DNA of 29,961 nucleotides from Cylindrotheca closterium (GCA_933822405.4 CAKOGP040000902.1:4724-34684); one strand, 5' to 3'; counted from the stretch's first letter, positions 11,001-21,290 are shown. A program made the numbers and translations. The notes: generated by a model from the letters alone, not told the origin.

Positions 11001-12742
11001 GATGATCTGATCGAAAATGCTGATACGGACACAATTGACAAGTGTACCATCGACGGTGTCTTGGAGGAAGGTTGCGTGTTAGAATGTGAATTTTTGGGCG
11101 ACGAGGCATGCGATGAGTACATTGTGATTATTCAAGAAACCGAGACAGTGGAAATCACTGACGAACCGACCTCAGGTCCCACACCAGTACCTACTTCTGG
11201 GCCAACTCGAGTCCCTACCTCAGGTCCCACACCCGTTCCTACTTCCGGACCAACTCCCGTCCCAACCCCAGTACCTACTTCTGGACCAACTCCCGTGCCT
11301 ACCTCGGGTCCCACTCCAGTGCCCACTTCTGGACCAACTCCGGTACCAACTTTGGAAGGATCAAGCGGGCCAACTGTGGCAGCATCAAGCTCTCCTACGA
11401 CACTCCCAACTCCAGGTCCCACTTCAGGACCTACCTCTGGACCAACAAAGGAACCAACTCCAGTACCCACATCTGGACCAACTCTGGTACCAACTTTGGA
11501 AGCATCAAGCGGACCAACTGTGGCAGCATCAAGCTCTCCTACGACACTCCCAACTCCAGGTCCCACTTCAGGACCTACCTCTGGACCAACAAAGGAACCA
11601 ACTCCAGTACCCACATCTGGACCAACTCTGGTACCAACTTCGGAAGCATCAAGCGGACCAACCGTGACAGCATCAAGCTCTCCTACGACACTTCCAACTC
11701 CAGGTCCCACTTCAGAGCCGACCTCTGGACCAACTCCCGTGCCTACATCAGGTCCCACATCTGTTCCAACAAGCGCACCCACAAAGCAAAGCCAGCTTGG
11801 AACTGCCGCCAGTGATATCACCACGCCGGAAACGAATGTCACTAATCCTGATGAAATTCTTGAATCCGACTCTGGAAGCAGGGGTGACCCACACTGTAAG
11901 TCATCGTTGTGCGACATTGTTTCTTGCGAACTGTCTCGTTATACCTTTCAGCTAGCTGACTAGCCTTTTTTTTCTTGCATGCAGTCAAATCATGGGTCGG
12001 AGAACACTTTGAGTATCATGGGCAATGTGATTTGGTCCTTGCTAAGGATGCCAACTTTGCTGATGGCCTTGGATTGGATGTACAGATTCGCACCAAGCTT
12101 GTTCGCTTCTGGAGTTACATCAAGAGAGCCGCCATTCGAATTGGCGATGACATCCTTGAAGTGGAAGGTTCAGGCGACATGAGCGAGACAGATCCTCTCT
12201 ATTGGTTCAATTTTGTTCACCAGCGACCTGTACAGACAGTAGGCGGCTTTCCAGTTCAAATCACCAAGGGAACCGGTCGCTCACACAGACACAAGTTTGA
12301 AATTGACTTGAGCAGCAAGTACCCTGGCCAGAAGATCGTCATTGCGACGATGAAGGAGTTCGTGCAGGTGGACTTTGTTAACGCCTCCGCCAAAGCTTTC
12401 GGCAATGCTGTTGGTATGTTGGGAGACTTCAAGACTGGAAAGACCTATGCTCGTGACCAAACTACTGTTATCAATGATTTTATCGAACTCGGAAACGAAT
12501 GGCAGGTGTTGCCACAGGACAATATATTGTTTCAAGATGTGTCGGACCCCCAGTTCCCCAAGCGTTGCATCCTTCCAGAAGATCCGCGTGGAGACCGCCG
12601 CCGCCGTCTTGAAGAATCGACTATCACCATGGAGGAGGCTGAAGCGGCATGCTCCAAGGGTTTGAGCGATCCTTTGGACATCAAGGATTGCGTATATGAT
12701 GTCTTGGCAACCCAAGATATGGATATGGTTGGGGCCTTCTAA
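8052..12742 (+). CDS. Secreted protein with three GDPH/VWD-like modules and PTS-rich stalk, copy 2
   Basis: The exons mirror copy 1: 8052-8554, 8619-8836, 8914-8979, 9055-9733, 9818-10011, 10091-10150, 10241-10910, 10985-11895, 11985-12742, giving about 1352 residues. Every exon translates identically to copy 1 except for one missing 48-residue stalk unit. Signal peptide, three GDPH/VWD-like modules and Cys-containing linkers are all intact, so this copy should be functional. Its 5' flank keeps about 350 bp in common with copy 1 and then enters the transposon arm, so any regulatory site further upstream is lost or replaced. The near-identity means a very recent duplication, gene conversion, or two haplotypes joined in assembly. 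Confidence 0.88.
11355..11780 (+). repeat. 144-bp tandem repeats in PTS stalk, copy 2
   Basis: Units start at 11355, 11499 and 11643. There are two full units and the same diverged last unit as in copy 1. Compared with copy 1, one internal unit is absent, shortening the stalk by 48 residues without changing frame. Slipped-strand replication or unequal exchange within the array is the likely cause. Confidence 0.93.
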
Positions 12743-13047
12743 GACTCAATTGGAAGCTCCTTTCCGATTTATAATGGCAGCCTGTTGCCATATTGCTTCA
12801 TACTACACGAAAGAAACGAACAAGCTAGAAAATATAATAATTACTTCCTTATCGACATATATCTATCTATCTATCATCTTCATGCCATTCGACCACCATA
12901 CTACCACCGGCCGGCCGGCGTGTCATCTTTCAAACGACATTCAATTAATTAGTACCTGCGCGTGCCGGGGATACCTTTACACAAAAACGCAGCTCAAATA
13001 AACCTCATCATCCACTTCATCACATTCACAATAACCTTTTAACTATC
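12743..13047 (+). other. Intergenic region between secreted gene copy 2 and kinase
   Basis: 305 bp without a gene. It holds the 3' flank of the secreted gene, a short ATCT microsatellite at about 12859-12874 right at the duplication edge, a GC-palindromic GGCCGGCCGG at about 12909, and the kinase leader. No clear TATA box or other site is seen before the kinase ATG. Confidence 0.7.
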
Positions 13048-14301
13048 ATGACGACCAGAACTCATATTCGAGACGTCTTGCGTCCCCTTGATCCTAATCA
13101 ATCAGAAACGCCCGTGAAGGAAAATGAATTCAAAAGCCCATTTGGTATGGGAACGACTGCAAAGACATCAGCTACTCCCAAACGAACGGCAGTACCAAAC
13201 GCCGCCAACTTGCTATCGCCCCTCCCAATCAAGCAGCGCAAGAACTTTTTCAAGAGCCCACAGTACAAATCTCGCAAACAACAGTTTCATTTGGTGTGTG
13301 CAGAGCGAGTCGCAGAAGATATCGACGGCGACCTCTGCGAGCTAGGGATTCAAGAATGGGCAGTTGATGATTTTGTGTACCAAAGAAAGTTGGGACATGG
13401 GGGAACTGCCCACGTTTATTTGGCCAGTGAAAAGCAATCTGGCTATAAGGTGGCTTTGAAGATTCAAGAAACGGACGATAATGCTTTTTGCGAAATCGAT
13501 ATTCACGACAAACTGGATCATCCGAACATTGTTCGAATGATTGACTACTTTTACTCATTCACACCATTCCGAACGGAAGAGGAAGACCAAGGCTGGGAGG
13601 ACGGTCCTACACTTCCCCACAACCCGGAAGAGCCATTCTTGTATATGATTCTCGAAGTGTGTGACGGAGGATCTCTTCATGACAAGATAGATAATGCCCC
13701 AAATGGACGGATTCCAGAACAACAGGCGGCAAAATACTTTCTCGATGCTGTCCGGGCCCTGGAATACATTCACGCACAAGGCATGCTTCACTGTGATTGT
13801 AAACCCGCCAACTTTTTGCTAGACTTGGATGATCGCGTCAAATTGGCCGACTTTGGCATGGCAGTGCATGAAGAGGAGAAGGAAGTAGTTGGTGGGTCGC
13901 CAGTGTACATGGCACCCGAACACTTAATGGCCTGGCGGCAAATGACGGATGATTTTGACCATCGAAGTGATATCTATAGTCTCGGGGTAGTTTTGTATGA
14001 AATGTTGGAAGGTGTTTTACCATACATTGTCTGGGAAGCCCCCAAGATGAACCTCGAAAGCAGCGTTCCTGCTCCGATTTATGACAGCGACGACGAAGAA
14101 CTTTTCCCGATCTTAGACCTGCGCAAGCTTTTCGACATGTCGTCAGAAGAACCATTTTACGTCCCTCCGCCACTGTTTCTCGCGGAAATTTCGGAAGAGG
14201 CAGAAGACTTAGTGACGCGCCTCATGGAGCCGTCTGCCAGTGAAAGGATTTCCCTATCGGAAGCAAAGGATCACCCCTGGCTAAAGAAGTTCAATTTGTA
14301 A
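13048..14301 (+). CDS. Aurora-like serine/threonine protein kinase, divergent
   Basis: 417 residues, intronless. After a polar N-terminal tail of about 107 residues comes a complete kinase fold. It has a glycine-rich loop LGHGGTAHVYLA, the ATP lysine in VALKI (K138), a helix-C Glu in FCEIDIH, HPNIV, LEVCDGGSL, the catalytic loop HCDCKPAN (D250), ADFG (D268), VYMAPEH and DIYSLGVVLYEML. It ends with HPWLKKF. The glycine-loop and VH-type activation-segment sequences resemble Aurora kinases, but assignment to that subfamily is uncertain. Oddities are Cys instead of Arg before the catalytic Asp (a non-RD kinase), no Thr in the activation segment, and an acidic insert of about 45 residues (about 335-380). 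The tail has several Ser/Thr-Pro sites, including a TPKR match to the CDK consensus, so cell-cycle control is possible. It ends convergently with the methyltransferase gene. Confidence 0.9.
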   Translation: MTTRTHIRDVLRPLDPNQSETPVKENEFKSPFGMGTTAKTSATPKRTAVPNAANLLSPLPIKQRKNFFKSPQYKSRKQQFHLVCAERVAEDIDGDLCELGIQEWAVDDFVYQRKLGHGGTAHVYLASEKQSGYKVALKIQETDDNAFCEIDIHDKLDHPNIVRMIDYFYSFTPFRTEEEDQGWEDGPTLPHNPEEPFLYMILEVCDGGSLHDKIDNAPNGRIPEQQAAKYFLDAVRALEYIHAQGMLHCDCKPANFLLDLDDRVKLADFGMAVHEEEKEVVGGSPVYMAPEHLMAWRQMTDDFDHRSDIYSLGVVLYEMLEGVLPYIVWEAPKMNLESSVPAPIYDSDDEELFPILDLRKLFDMSSEEPFYVPPPLFLAEISEEAEDLVTRLMEPSASERISLSEAKDHPWLKKFNL

Positions 14302-14311
14302 TGTGTCGCTG

Positions 14312-14335
14312 CGGTATGCTGGGGGTTGCATACCG
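14312..14335 (+). promoter_or_regulatory. 8-bp perfect hairpin just after the kinase stop codon
   Basis: The arms CGGTATGC (14312-14319) and GCATACCG (14328-14335) are exact reverse complements around an 8-base loop TGGGGGTT. It starts 10 bases after the TAA. In mRNA it would be a stable stem-loop at the start of the 3' UTR. Function is unknown. Confidence 0.5.
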
Positions 14336-14715
14336 GCAGATGCAGAACAGTTCTTGACGCAAGATATGTTTCTAGATGAAGGATCGCCAAGCCCAAGCTT
14401 GCTCAATTAGGGACCCATCCTTGACGACTAGCAGATTGAAGAGAGCCGCGATAGCTTTTCAATGACAGCATTCAGCATAACCATGAAGTAAATAGTCTCG
14501 GATGGAAAAAGGATGATGAACCCTCAGCAAGAATCACTTTTGATAAAGAGAAAAATGGATGTATGGGGTATTAAAATAGAATTTACTAGTAGCCAAATAC
14601 TAACGAAAGCTCGTGCTGTTCGAAGACTAGTGTTTCAGTGATATTGTGGACGACTCCTATCTGTGGTCCAATCCAGTTTGCGTTTGAAGTCATCAGAAAC
14701 CATTTGGACTTTTGG
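14336..14715 (+). other. Convergent intergenic region
   Basis: About 380 bp between the kinase (+) and the methyltransferase (-), presumably the 3' UTRs of both. No open frame here is convincing, and there is no recognisable RNA gene or repeat. The tract around 14560-14590 is AT-rich and could hold polyadenylation signals. Confidence 0.6.
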
Positions 14716-16680
14716 TCATTCAACTCTCGTCCATCGTGCCACAAAGAATCCATCAGAGCTGTCGATACGGATAGGTAGTAGATTAGAGCAGTGTCGAAAG
14801 TCTTTCCGGTTGGATTGTTCCTGTTCTTCTTGATTTTGATTTGGTGCATAAAGCAATGGTTTCCAGAGCATGCCGTCTCCTTTATTGGACGACGAGTCCT
14901 CAAAGCTTTCAACGACTTGTTCATTTTCGGAAGAGCAGATGGAACAGGTGGCATACACCAGAGTTCCTCCCACTTTCACTCGTTTGGAAGCTTCTTGCAA
15001 AATGGAAAGTTGCAATTCTGGAAAGCGGTTCCTGATTTCATCTTCGTTCAGTTGAAATCTTTGGGATGGACGTCGTCTAAGTACACCTGTCGACGAACAC
15101 GGTGCATCCACCAAAACCACATCTGCAAAGCTTTCTGGGTACCCTTGCCCGTTGACGCAAGCTGTAAGATTAGTAGTAGTCAGAATTTTCACCGTTGAAC
15201 CAGCCTCTTGTAACCCAATCCGCGATAGACTGCCTTCCAATTGCTTTAGCCTATCGGAGACAATATCATGAGCAATTATGGTAGCGGTGACAGGGCTGCC
15301 AGTGAGAGAGCTCTCGCCATTCTTATTCTCTACGTGTTGATGTTGCATGACGATATGAGAAGCCAGTGCCAAAGCCTTTCCCCCATTCCCGGCACAATAG
15401 TCCACTGCTACAAATTCTCCATTATTGTCAAAAGTCGATTCTATGGACTGGACAATGAATTGAGAACCGGCATCTTGTACTTCAAAATATCCGTCCTTCC
15501 AGGACGATAGGGACCAAATGGAAGATTTGGAAGGTGACCAAGAATCATCCGTGACAAGTTGAATATAGGCTGTATTATTCAACGCATCGGTACCGTTGCG
15601 GTGGTAATTCCATTGAGCAGGCACAATGGGAGCGCTGCGAATCCCGTGGCGATTGGACAAGAGGGATTGTAGTTCCGAGTCAGATCTACAACGAATGGCA
15701 TTGCGACGAATCGTAATAGGCCCAGGTGCATTGAACGTTTTTGCCATTTGTTCTGTCAGATCCAGTCCATATTGATCAATCAATAATTTTACAAAGAAGA
15801 GAGGAAGACTGTAGCGCACAGAGATCCCAAGTGCAGGATCCTTCACCACAGTCAAAAAGTCTGACAAGATCAATTCCATCGTAGACGAATCTTGTCCTTG
15901 CTCTTGCAAGTATTGTAGGTGGATATGAGCCATGACTCGTGACAAATCCAACTTCTTGGCGTCGTCGTCGACCAAAGATATTGGATGTGTTTTTGAAGTT
16001 CTGACCAGAGAGTACTTGTAGGTACTGATGTCGACCCCATTGATGGAACCTAAATCTCGAAGGGAGAGTCCATAGGTAGGAACTATGGAAGCTTCGTCAT
16101 CTTGTCGTAGATTCTCTTGCTTGTCAAGAACTGCAATCAGGGTATGATAATGCCGTATTCTCATGATGGATGTTCCGAGCAGAAGATCAGACAGAAACTT
16201 TCGGGTTTGACGCCTTTCCTCAGCGGCATTGGGACTACCGCTATCCATCCACTGTGTGACTTCTTTCTGGTATTCTCGTAGCACCCTCCTCAAGGCCTTT
16301 TCTGCTGTAATAGTCTTATTCTTGGAAAGAGACATGTTGCGCAAATTGTCAGTGCCATCCATCCTACCATCATCTCCACCGAAAAATACTGGGACCAATC
16401 CTCGTGCCACCATTTCCGTCAATTCTTGCTGACGTTCCTCGCCCAAAGCCACATATTTCAAGGTAGAACAAGCTATTCGCGTCGTTCTATGAGATAGTAT
16501 TGGCAGCAGCCCTGGTACGTTATGATAATGTCGTCGCATTTGGGTAATTGATGGCTGAAAAGCTAGCGTCGTTATTGTTGTAGTACCAGTCCACATCAAA
16601 AGCAGACAGGCAAAAATCTTTCTTTGTATACATTCCATACTTCGGAAGGCTAGTTTACTTCCTTGCGATTGCATTGGCAA
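14716..16680 (-). CDS. RsmB/NSUN-family RNA cytosine-5 methyltransferase, probably plastid-targeted
   Basis: 654 residues, no intron. The C-terminal half carries the family landmarks in order: a YSLPLFFVKLLIDQYG and GPITIRRN substrate-binding region, GYFEVQDAGSQ, the S-adenosylmethionine loop DYCAGNGG (from about 427), the motif IV APC cysteine (C528, in VDAPCSSTG) and the motif VI TC cysteine (C579, in YATCSICSSENEQ). Both cysteines needed for catalysis in this family are present. The N-terminal 200 residues may be a NusB-like RNA-binding region, as in bacterial RsmB. The likely start is Met15 (codon at 16638-16636). From there a hydrophobic signal peptide runs to TTLA, followed by FQPS, matching the diatom plastid bipartite presequence with cleavage before Phe. 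I infer methylation of plastid rRNA. A mitochondrial site is less likely. Confidence 0.88.
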   Translation of the reverse strand: MPMQSQGSKLAFRSMECIQRKIFACLLLMWTGTTTITTLAFQPSITQMRRHYHNVPGLLPILSHRTTRIACSTLKYVALGEERQQELTEMVARGLVPVFFGGDDGRMDGTDNLRNMSLSKNKTITAEKALRRVLREYQKEVTQWMDSGSPNAAEERRQTRKFLSDLLLGTSIMRIRHYHTLIAVLDKQENLRQDDEASIVPTYGLSLRDLGSINGVDISTYKYSLVRTSKTHPISLVDDDAKKLDLSRVMAHIHLQYLQEQGQDSSTMELILSDFLTVVKDPALGISVRYSLPLFFVKLLIDQYGLDLTEQMAKTFNAPGPITIRRNAIRCRSDSELQSLLSNRHGIRSAPIVPAQWNYHRNGTDALNNTAYIQLVTDDSWSPSKSSIWSLSSWKDGYFEVQDAGSQFIVQSIESTFDNNGEFVAVDYCAGNGGKALALASHIVMQHQHVENKNGESSLTGSPVTATIIAHDIVSDRLKQLEGSLSRIGLQEAGSTVKILTTTNLTACVNGQGYPESFADVVLVDAPCSSTGVLRRRPSQRFQLNEDEIRNRFPELQLSILQEASKRVKVGGTLVYATCSICSSENEQVVESFEDSSSNKGDGMLWKPLLYAPNQNQEEQEQSNRKDFRHCSNLLPIRIDSSDGFFVARWTRVE

Positions 16681-16896
16681 GAATTCAAACCTAGGAAGGA
16701 ATCATACTATTTGCACATGAGTTTGTTGTGACGCAAAGAGGACTAATGAGGCTCGGGTTGCTCTCACAACAATCGCTCGTGTGGCTCTGACAATATGTTA
16801 TTGATGATGAACTGCATGTCATCGTCTGGCCTACTGCGCGCAACGGACCATTCGTGACTTCGTTTCAGTCACTACCGTCTTAGTTCTTCATTATTT
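16681..16896 (-). other. 5' flank of the methyltransferase gene
   Basis: 216 bp between the methyltransferase start and the first recognisable retroelement sequence. It contains an inverted repeat GTGACT (16854-16859) / AGTCAC (16867-16872), a possible bZIP-type or hairpin site. No TATA box is clear. The promoter of the methyltransferase must lie here or inside the retroelement relic. Confidence 0.4.
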
Positions 16897-18764
16897 TCAA
16901 ATTTGTTTTACTATCGAAGATAGCCAACTGGCGCCTACCGCCTGAGTTCTTCCGTGAGGGATTCTTTCTTGGTGCGATTGCTCATCCTTCTCAATCGCTT
17001 TGGATTTCGCGTCCGCTGCTCCGTTCTGATTTCCAGGATGATGTTTGGGACAAACTTTCATTAGTAATTGAGAGGCTTCAACAAGCAATGCAGAACCTAT
17101 TTGAGCTAGTCCCTGTGGAAGAGGATTTTTGTCCTGGATGCTGTGGACATCCAAGACACAGCCGTTGTATTATCGATCAATAAAGCTAAAATGTAGCCCC
17201 CATTGATGGGGCCAAGAAGTATCACACATTTGATACAGATCCAAAGGTTGATGAGTGCACCCAGATATTCCAATGGGTTGATGTGTAAGAAACCATCAGG
17301 TAACGCTGGGTCATTAGATGAGATTTTTATTTCACGCATCTCAAAACCCGCTTCGACAAGAGTATCACGGGTCAGGCGCCAAAGGAAACTGAAATTGGCA
17401 CTCCAGCCACCCAAGCCACCATAGCCTGCGTCGGAATATGCACTATGAGTGTAGTCACGATCCAGGTACAAAGCGATAGGCCGAGACCAAAGTGGGCTGT
17501 CCTCAGGCGCCAATAATGTCTCCAACAGTTGATGGATTGTAGCAACTGCCACACGCAATAGGTAGATACGAGAACATGTCCACCAGCTTCGTTTGTCGGA
17601 GAAGGCATTCTTGGCAGCCTGTGTCAGTGCATTTTGCAAGTTAAAGCTCAAGAAATTGCCCCATGGTGCAATTTCAGATGCGGAGCGGACAATACCAACA
17701 ATCTTTGCCATCTCACAAGGAGAAACGCAACGTGGATGAAGTTTCAGGATGTCCACCAACTGTGAATGCAAGTCTTCCCGTTTGTAGAGTGGCCAAGAAA
17801 CCGTCATATTGTGTGTATTGATACAAAATCCTAGAAACAAAAAGGTTTCTGTAACCTCAGGTTCCCACTTTTTGTCCTGGAGGCAGTCACCACGGCGATT
17901 ATCACCATGACCAAAAACCTCAAAGGCAGACATCACACTGTGATTGATTGCTTGCTTGATATGTTCAGCAAAGGCGGCAACTGCATTGTCGTCAACATAG
18001 CTAGCATTGTACATTTGAACAAGTTCGGTCACAGACAACGGTGGGTGACGGGAATCAGCAGGGACCGTGCACAAAGGAGTGGAAGTATCAATGGCAATGG
18101 TACATTTACGGACCAGCGCATGTAATTGTTCCAAAGGAACATCAACACGACAAGTTGCCAAGACCTCCCGTAGGTTGGCAAGAACACAATAGAATGATGG
18201 AGCATTCCTTGAACCAAACACCTGGCCCACTGGGACAATCAAATAGTCTGAGTATACACATGCAAATGCCACAGCTACATCTGGATGATAAAGCACACGT
18301 TGAAAAGCGGCTTCAATATTGTCAGCATGAACCAAAATAGGACTTGTTGGTTTGGTGATGCGCATACGGAGAACTTGACGTAGCAACCTCTTGAACGCAA
18401 ACTGGTAGTGGATTGGAGGGCACTGCTCACTGGACTTATCTTGCTTTGGTTTGGGGATATAGGTGTTGATTGATCCTAAGTCGTCAGGACCATTGGAACA
18501 GTCAATGCAAATCCGACCTTTACCTTTGTCAAAAACCCACTGGATAGGATTAATAACCAGACCTGGGATGAATTGGAACACAAACCGTAAATAGTGAATA
18601 TGATAAGCCTTCCATTCTTCTTTTGCAAACTTCTCCTCAACTTTGGAAGAATTGGCAGCAACTGCTGGATGGTTATCATATTCTTCTCTAAGTACAGTAG
18701 CAGACATAGGAGTCCTGTATTGGGCTTTGATAGGAACACCTTCAGTTTGGATGTGATAAGCCAC
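16897..18764 (-). pseudogene. DIRS-like reverse transcriptase-RNase H, frameshifted
   Basis: A 552-codon frame (18764-17106) has RT motif A as HADNIEAAF, motif C as YVDD (17988-17999), a thumb-like GFCINTHNMTVSW block, and RNase H with YSDAGYGGLGGW (about 17421-17438) and IDNTTAVSW. The frame ends at 17106, but homology continues in another frame (17154-16897: NPLPQGLAQ and then HHPGNQNGAADA). This implies a single indel, probably in the A-run at about 17128-17132. The N-terminus overlaps the previous frame by 23 bp, which could be a natural frameshift site or decay. The downstream recombinase expected in DIRS elements is missing. Confidence 0.75.
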
Positions 18765-20133
18765 GTGGTTCTTTCAAACAAGCCAGCAAAGTAACAGAGG
18801 CAAAGCGACAAAGAGAGGCATATTGACGCCACTGAGGCAACGCAATAATCACTTTGTGTCTATCCACTGTCAACAGAAAGCCCCAAGCATAATGAATCAT
18901 GGATCGAGGGTTGACCTTTGCGTGGGTACCATAGCGATCTTTGTGCACTTTTCCAAAACCCCATTGTCTTTTGCAAGTAGTCTTCCAAGGACAAGAGAAC
19001 GGAAACTCCAAAAGCAGAGAATTTTTCGCCAAAGCCGGAGTCACCAGGGTCAGCACGTTATAATCTGTTTCATCCAAATAGTTGCTTGCCTGTACCAGGT
19101 GGGCAATCAGCATAAATGTCGGCTGAACTTGTCCATTTCCAGGAATATTTTCATGTAGCGTCTTGGTAGGAGTGTTGAATTTCTTCTCTTTTCCCCATGG
19201 TAGACATGGCACAATCTTAAGAGGCAACTCACGAATTGGAAGATATTGCCAGTCCCAATCTCCAGGCCATCTGTTCTTGATCCGAGCTGGTGGTGTCTTG
19301 TGAAACCGACGCCTTGGGGGAACCATGATCTTTACTCTGTCTGATACCACTGGCTTGGAGTCGTGCTCCACAAGCTGGGCCCCTTCGAGTGCCAGTGGAT
19401 CCCATCACCAAGTTGTACTTGGAGTCAGTTTCTTGAATGCCTTGCTGGGCAAAATATGATCGTGATACTTCTTTATGAAATTGACAATTGGCTTCCAATC
19501 CTCTTCCTTGTAGTTGGCCGCGGACCAACGCGCATCATTCAAATCGATATGAAGACGTGTTTTGCCAGCATAGCGGCCCACCTTGTGGGTCTTACAAGTC
19601 CCGGGTTTGGAACAAGTACAATGGCCCTCAAAGGTTGAATTTAAACAGATCGGATACAATGTGTTCTTACCAGAAGTGCGTTTAGCATGAGGATCCACAA
19701 TCAAGGGATAGGTGCCCCGTTGGACCACTGGGTATAACATTTCCGACGGAGATTTCTTTCCCAAAGGAGTGACAGTATGATTCCACACAAATAGTGGACT
19801 GGTGTTACGAAAGGGAACATTCTCTTTATCATCCCGAGTACGCTCCGTCGTCTTTGGCTTTGGTAGGTCCAAAAGCCGTGAAGGCGCAGCTTTTTCAGGG
19901 GCAAAGAAAGGTGAAGAAGACATCGCCCACGAACATTCGTTTGGAGCAGTATACCGACCAGCTCCCCAATTGCGCTGTATGCGAGTATAGTAGTCATGAA
20001 GAACATTTACTACACTCTCCGTCTGAGCCATAAAACCTGCACGGCACCAACATAAATACTGCATTACGGTCATTTGTGGGCCACACATCACTAATACCAT
20101 AATTTTCCACATCATGTCAAATACGATGGTCAA
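18742..20133 (-). pseudogene. Retroelement Gag-like middle segment with in-frame stop
   Basis: Two minus-strand stretches share one frame (20133-19405 and 19404-18742), separated by a stop codon at 19405-19407. The first contains a Cys/His cluster (ICLNSTFEGHCTCSKPGTC and then KTH) that could bind zinc or nucleic acid. The second is basic (PPRRRFHKTPPARIKNRW) and leads into the RT frame. I do not recognise a named family. Its place directly upstream of the RT suggests a nucleocapsid or Gag-like part of the same element. Confidence 0.5.
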
Positions 20134-21290
20134 CGAACTTCTTCAGAATGTGAAATAGTTCACTCAAATCGCGAACGTAAGCAGCTGTACACTGTGCAGG
20201 TGTCTGAGCCCATCTATGACCCAAATTTGTGTTCAGGACATATTGACATATGTGTTGCAAACAATGACCAAAGAGTGAACTGCAGAAAAGCTCATCATTG
20301 TAATCTCCGTTATCCGAAGTTGGGTTTGTAAAGCCCAAGAGTGCAAAATGATAGTATATCACCAGCGCAAATGCTTTCATCTGCTGCCAACTTAATCCGT
20401 CACTTGGTAGGTAATCAGAAGAAAAGTCTTCCAAAATACAGGGTAGGAATGCTAGCAATGAAAACCGTTTGGATGTTCCTGGTGGTGGAGCGCTGTCAGG
20501 ATCCACCCACCATGTAGCAATATCAAAACTACACTTGATGAAGTCACTGTCCACTACGGACCGCAAATCACGTTATAGCTCTCCAACTTGCGAGAATGTT
20601 CCAAATTGGTATTTGGTTCGGTACTCTATAGCCGTACAAACAATATTCGCAGCCACACTGCCATCATTTTTGTAATCAAACCCTTCCAGACATCTACGCC
20701 CAATTTCTGTTGGTAGTCCAAATTGGAGAACGTCAGATGCCATTCGATCACCAAGAGATGTTCGCACCATCCCCACCGTAGGAGGGACTGGATGCAACAA
20801 CCAATATCCAATTGCCTTCAATTCCGGGGGCAACAAGGGCGCTCCATGTCCAAATTAATACTGGCAGTCCGCACAGGGGTATATTTGGACCGCGAATTTG
20901 GCTTGTTTGTGGTGAATCCGGGATGGGCCGGATAATAATCCATTGGATACACTGCACCTCTGTACCCTGCGGGATAAGATAGGTTTGGATGCAAAGCAGT
21001 AGTGAGGAGAAGGTATCCCTGGCGATGCCGGAAACATCTGTTGATGGTGCATCGGTGTTGGCAACCCAGGCGCCGGCAATCCTGTGTGATGTCCAGCAAT
21101 CGGGGACGGGCCCCTAGGGGTAGGATCAATTTGGACGCGTGGACCTTGTTGGAATGGAGAATTCCATGTTGAATTGTGGATTCCATTAGGAGGCATACCT
21201 TGGGCTGGCGACTGGAGTGGTATGTTTGTACCGTTCATAACACCAGCAAACGGATTACCTCCTGTGGCATCTTGGAAATAAAGGTATTTC
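20117..21290 (-). pseudogene. Retroelement ORF1 / Gag-like N-terminal remnant
   Basis: Three minus-strand stretches (to 20855, 20836-20573, 20566-20117) lie in one frame and are separated by stops at about 20855 and 20573. The first is rich in Pro, Gly and Gln (GNPFAGVMNG, PAPGLPTPMHHQQ). The others look globular (GYWLLHP, SLLAFLPCILEDF, CQYVLNTNLGHRW). The last overlaps the next segment by 17 bp in a different frame. No family is recognised. Continuity and orientation tie it to the RT downstream. Its beginning is probably cut by the copia insertion at about 21290-21430. Confidence 0.45.

Larger units (their letters stand above)
7702..12860 (+). repeat. Direct duplication unit, copy 2
   Basis: This is the second copy of the block at 8-5309, shorter by 143 bp. 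That is the net of a 144-bp stalk unit lost, a 2-bp TA absent near 12806 and 3 bp extra near 12837. Offsets to copy 1 are 7694 before the stalk and 7550 after it. Beyond 12860 the sequence becomes an ATCT-type microsatellite and then a unique region, so the original 3' flank of the gene is probably the one seen here. Confidence 0.93.
16897..21290 (-). mobile_element. Decayed DIRS-like retroelement relic
   Basis: Minus-strand coding remnants form a collinear series: a Pro/Gly-rich N-terminal region (21290-20855), further Gag-like segments (to about 18742), then reverse transcriptase and RNase H (18764-16897). The RT-RNase H layout and the RNase H tail ending in HHPGNQNGAADA resemble DIRS and related tyrosine-recombinase retroelements. 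No tyrosine recombinase, inverted or split repeats or LTRs are visible, so the element is truncated. At its 5' end the sequence runs into the copia element, which probably inserted there. The outer limits are approximate. Confidence 0.65.

Noticed and set aside
14791..15510. Short plus-strand frames opposite the methyltransferase
   Set aside because: They overlap the catalytic region of a clear minus-strand gene and show no domain.
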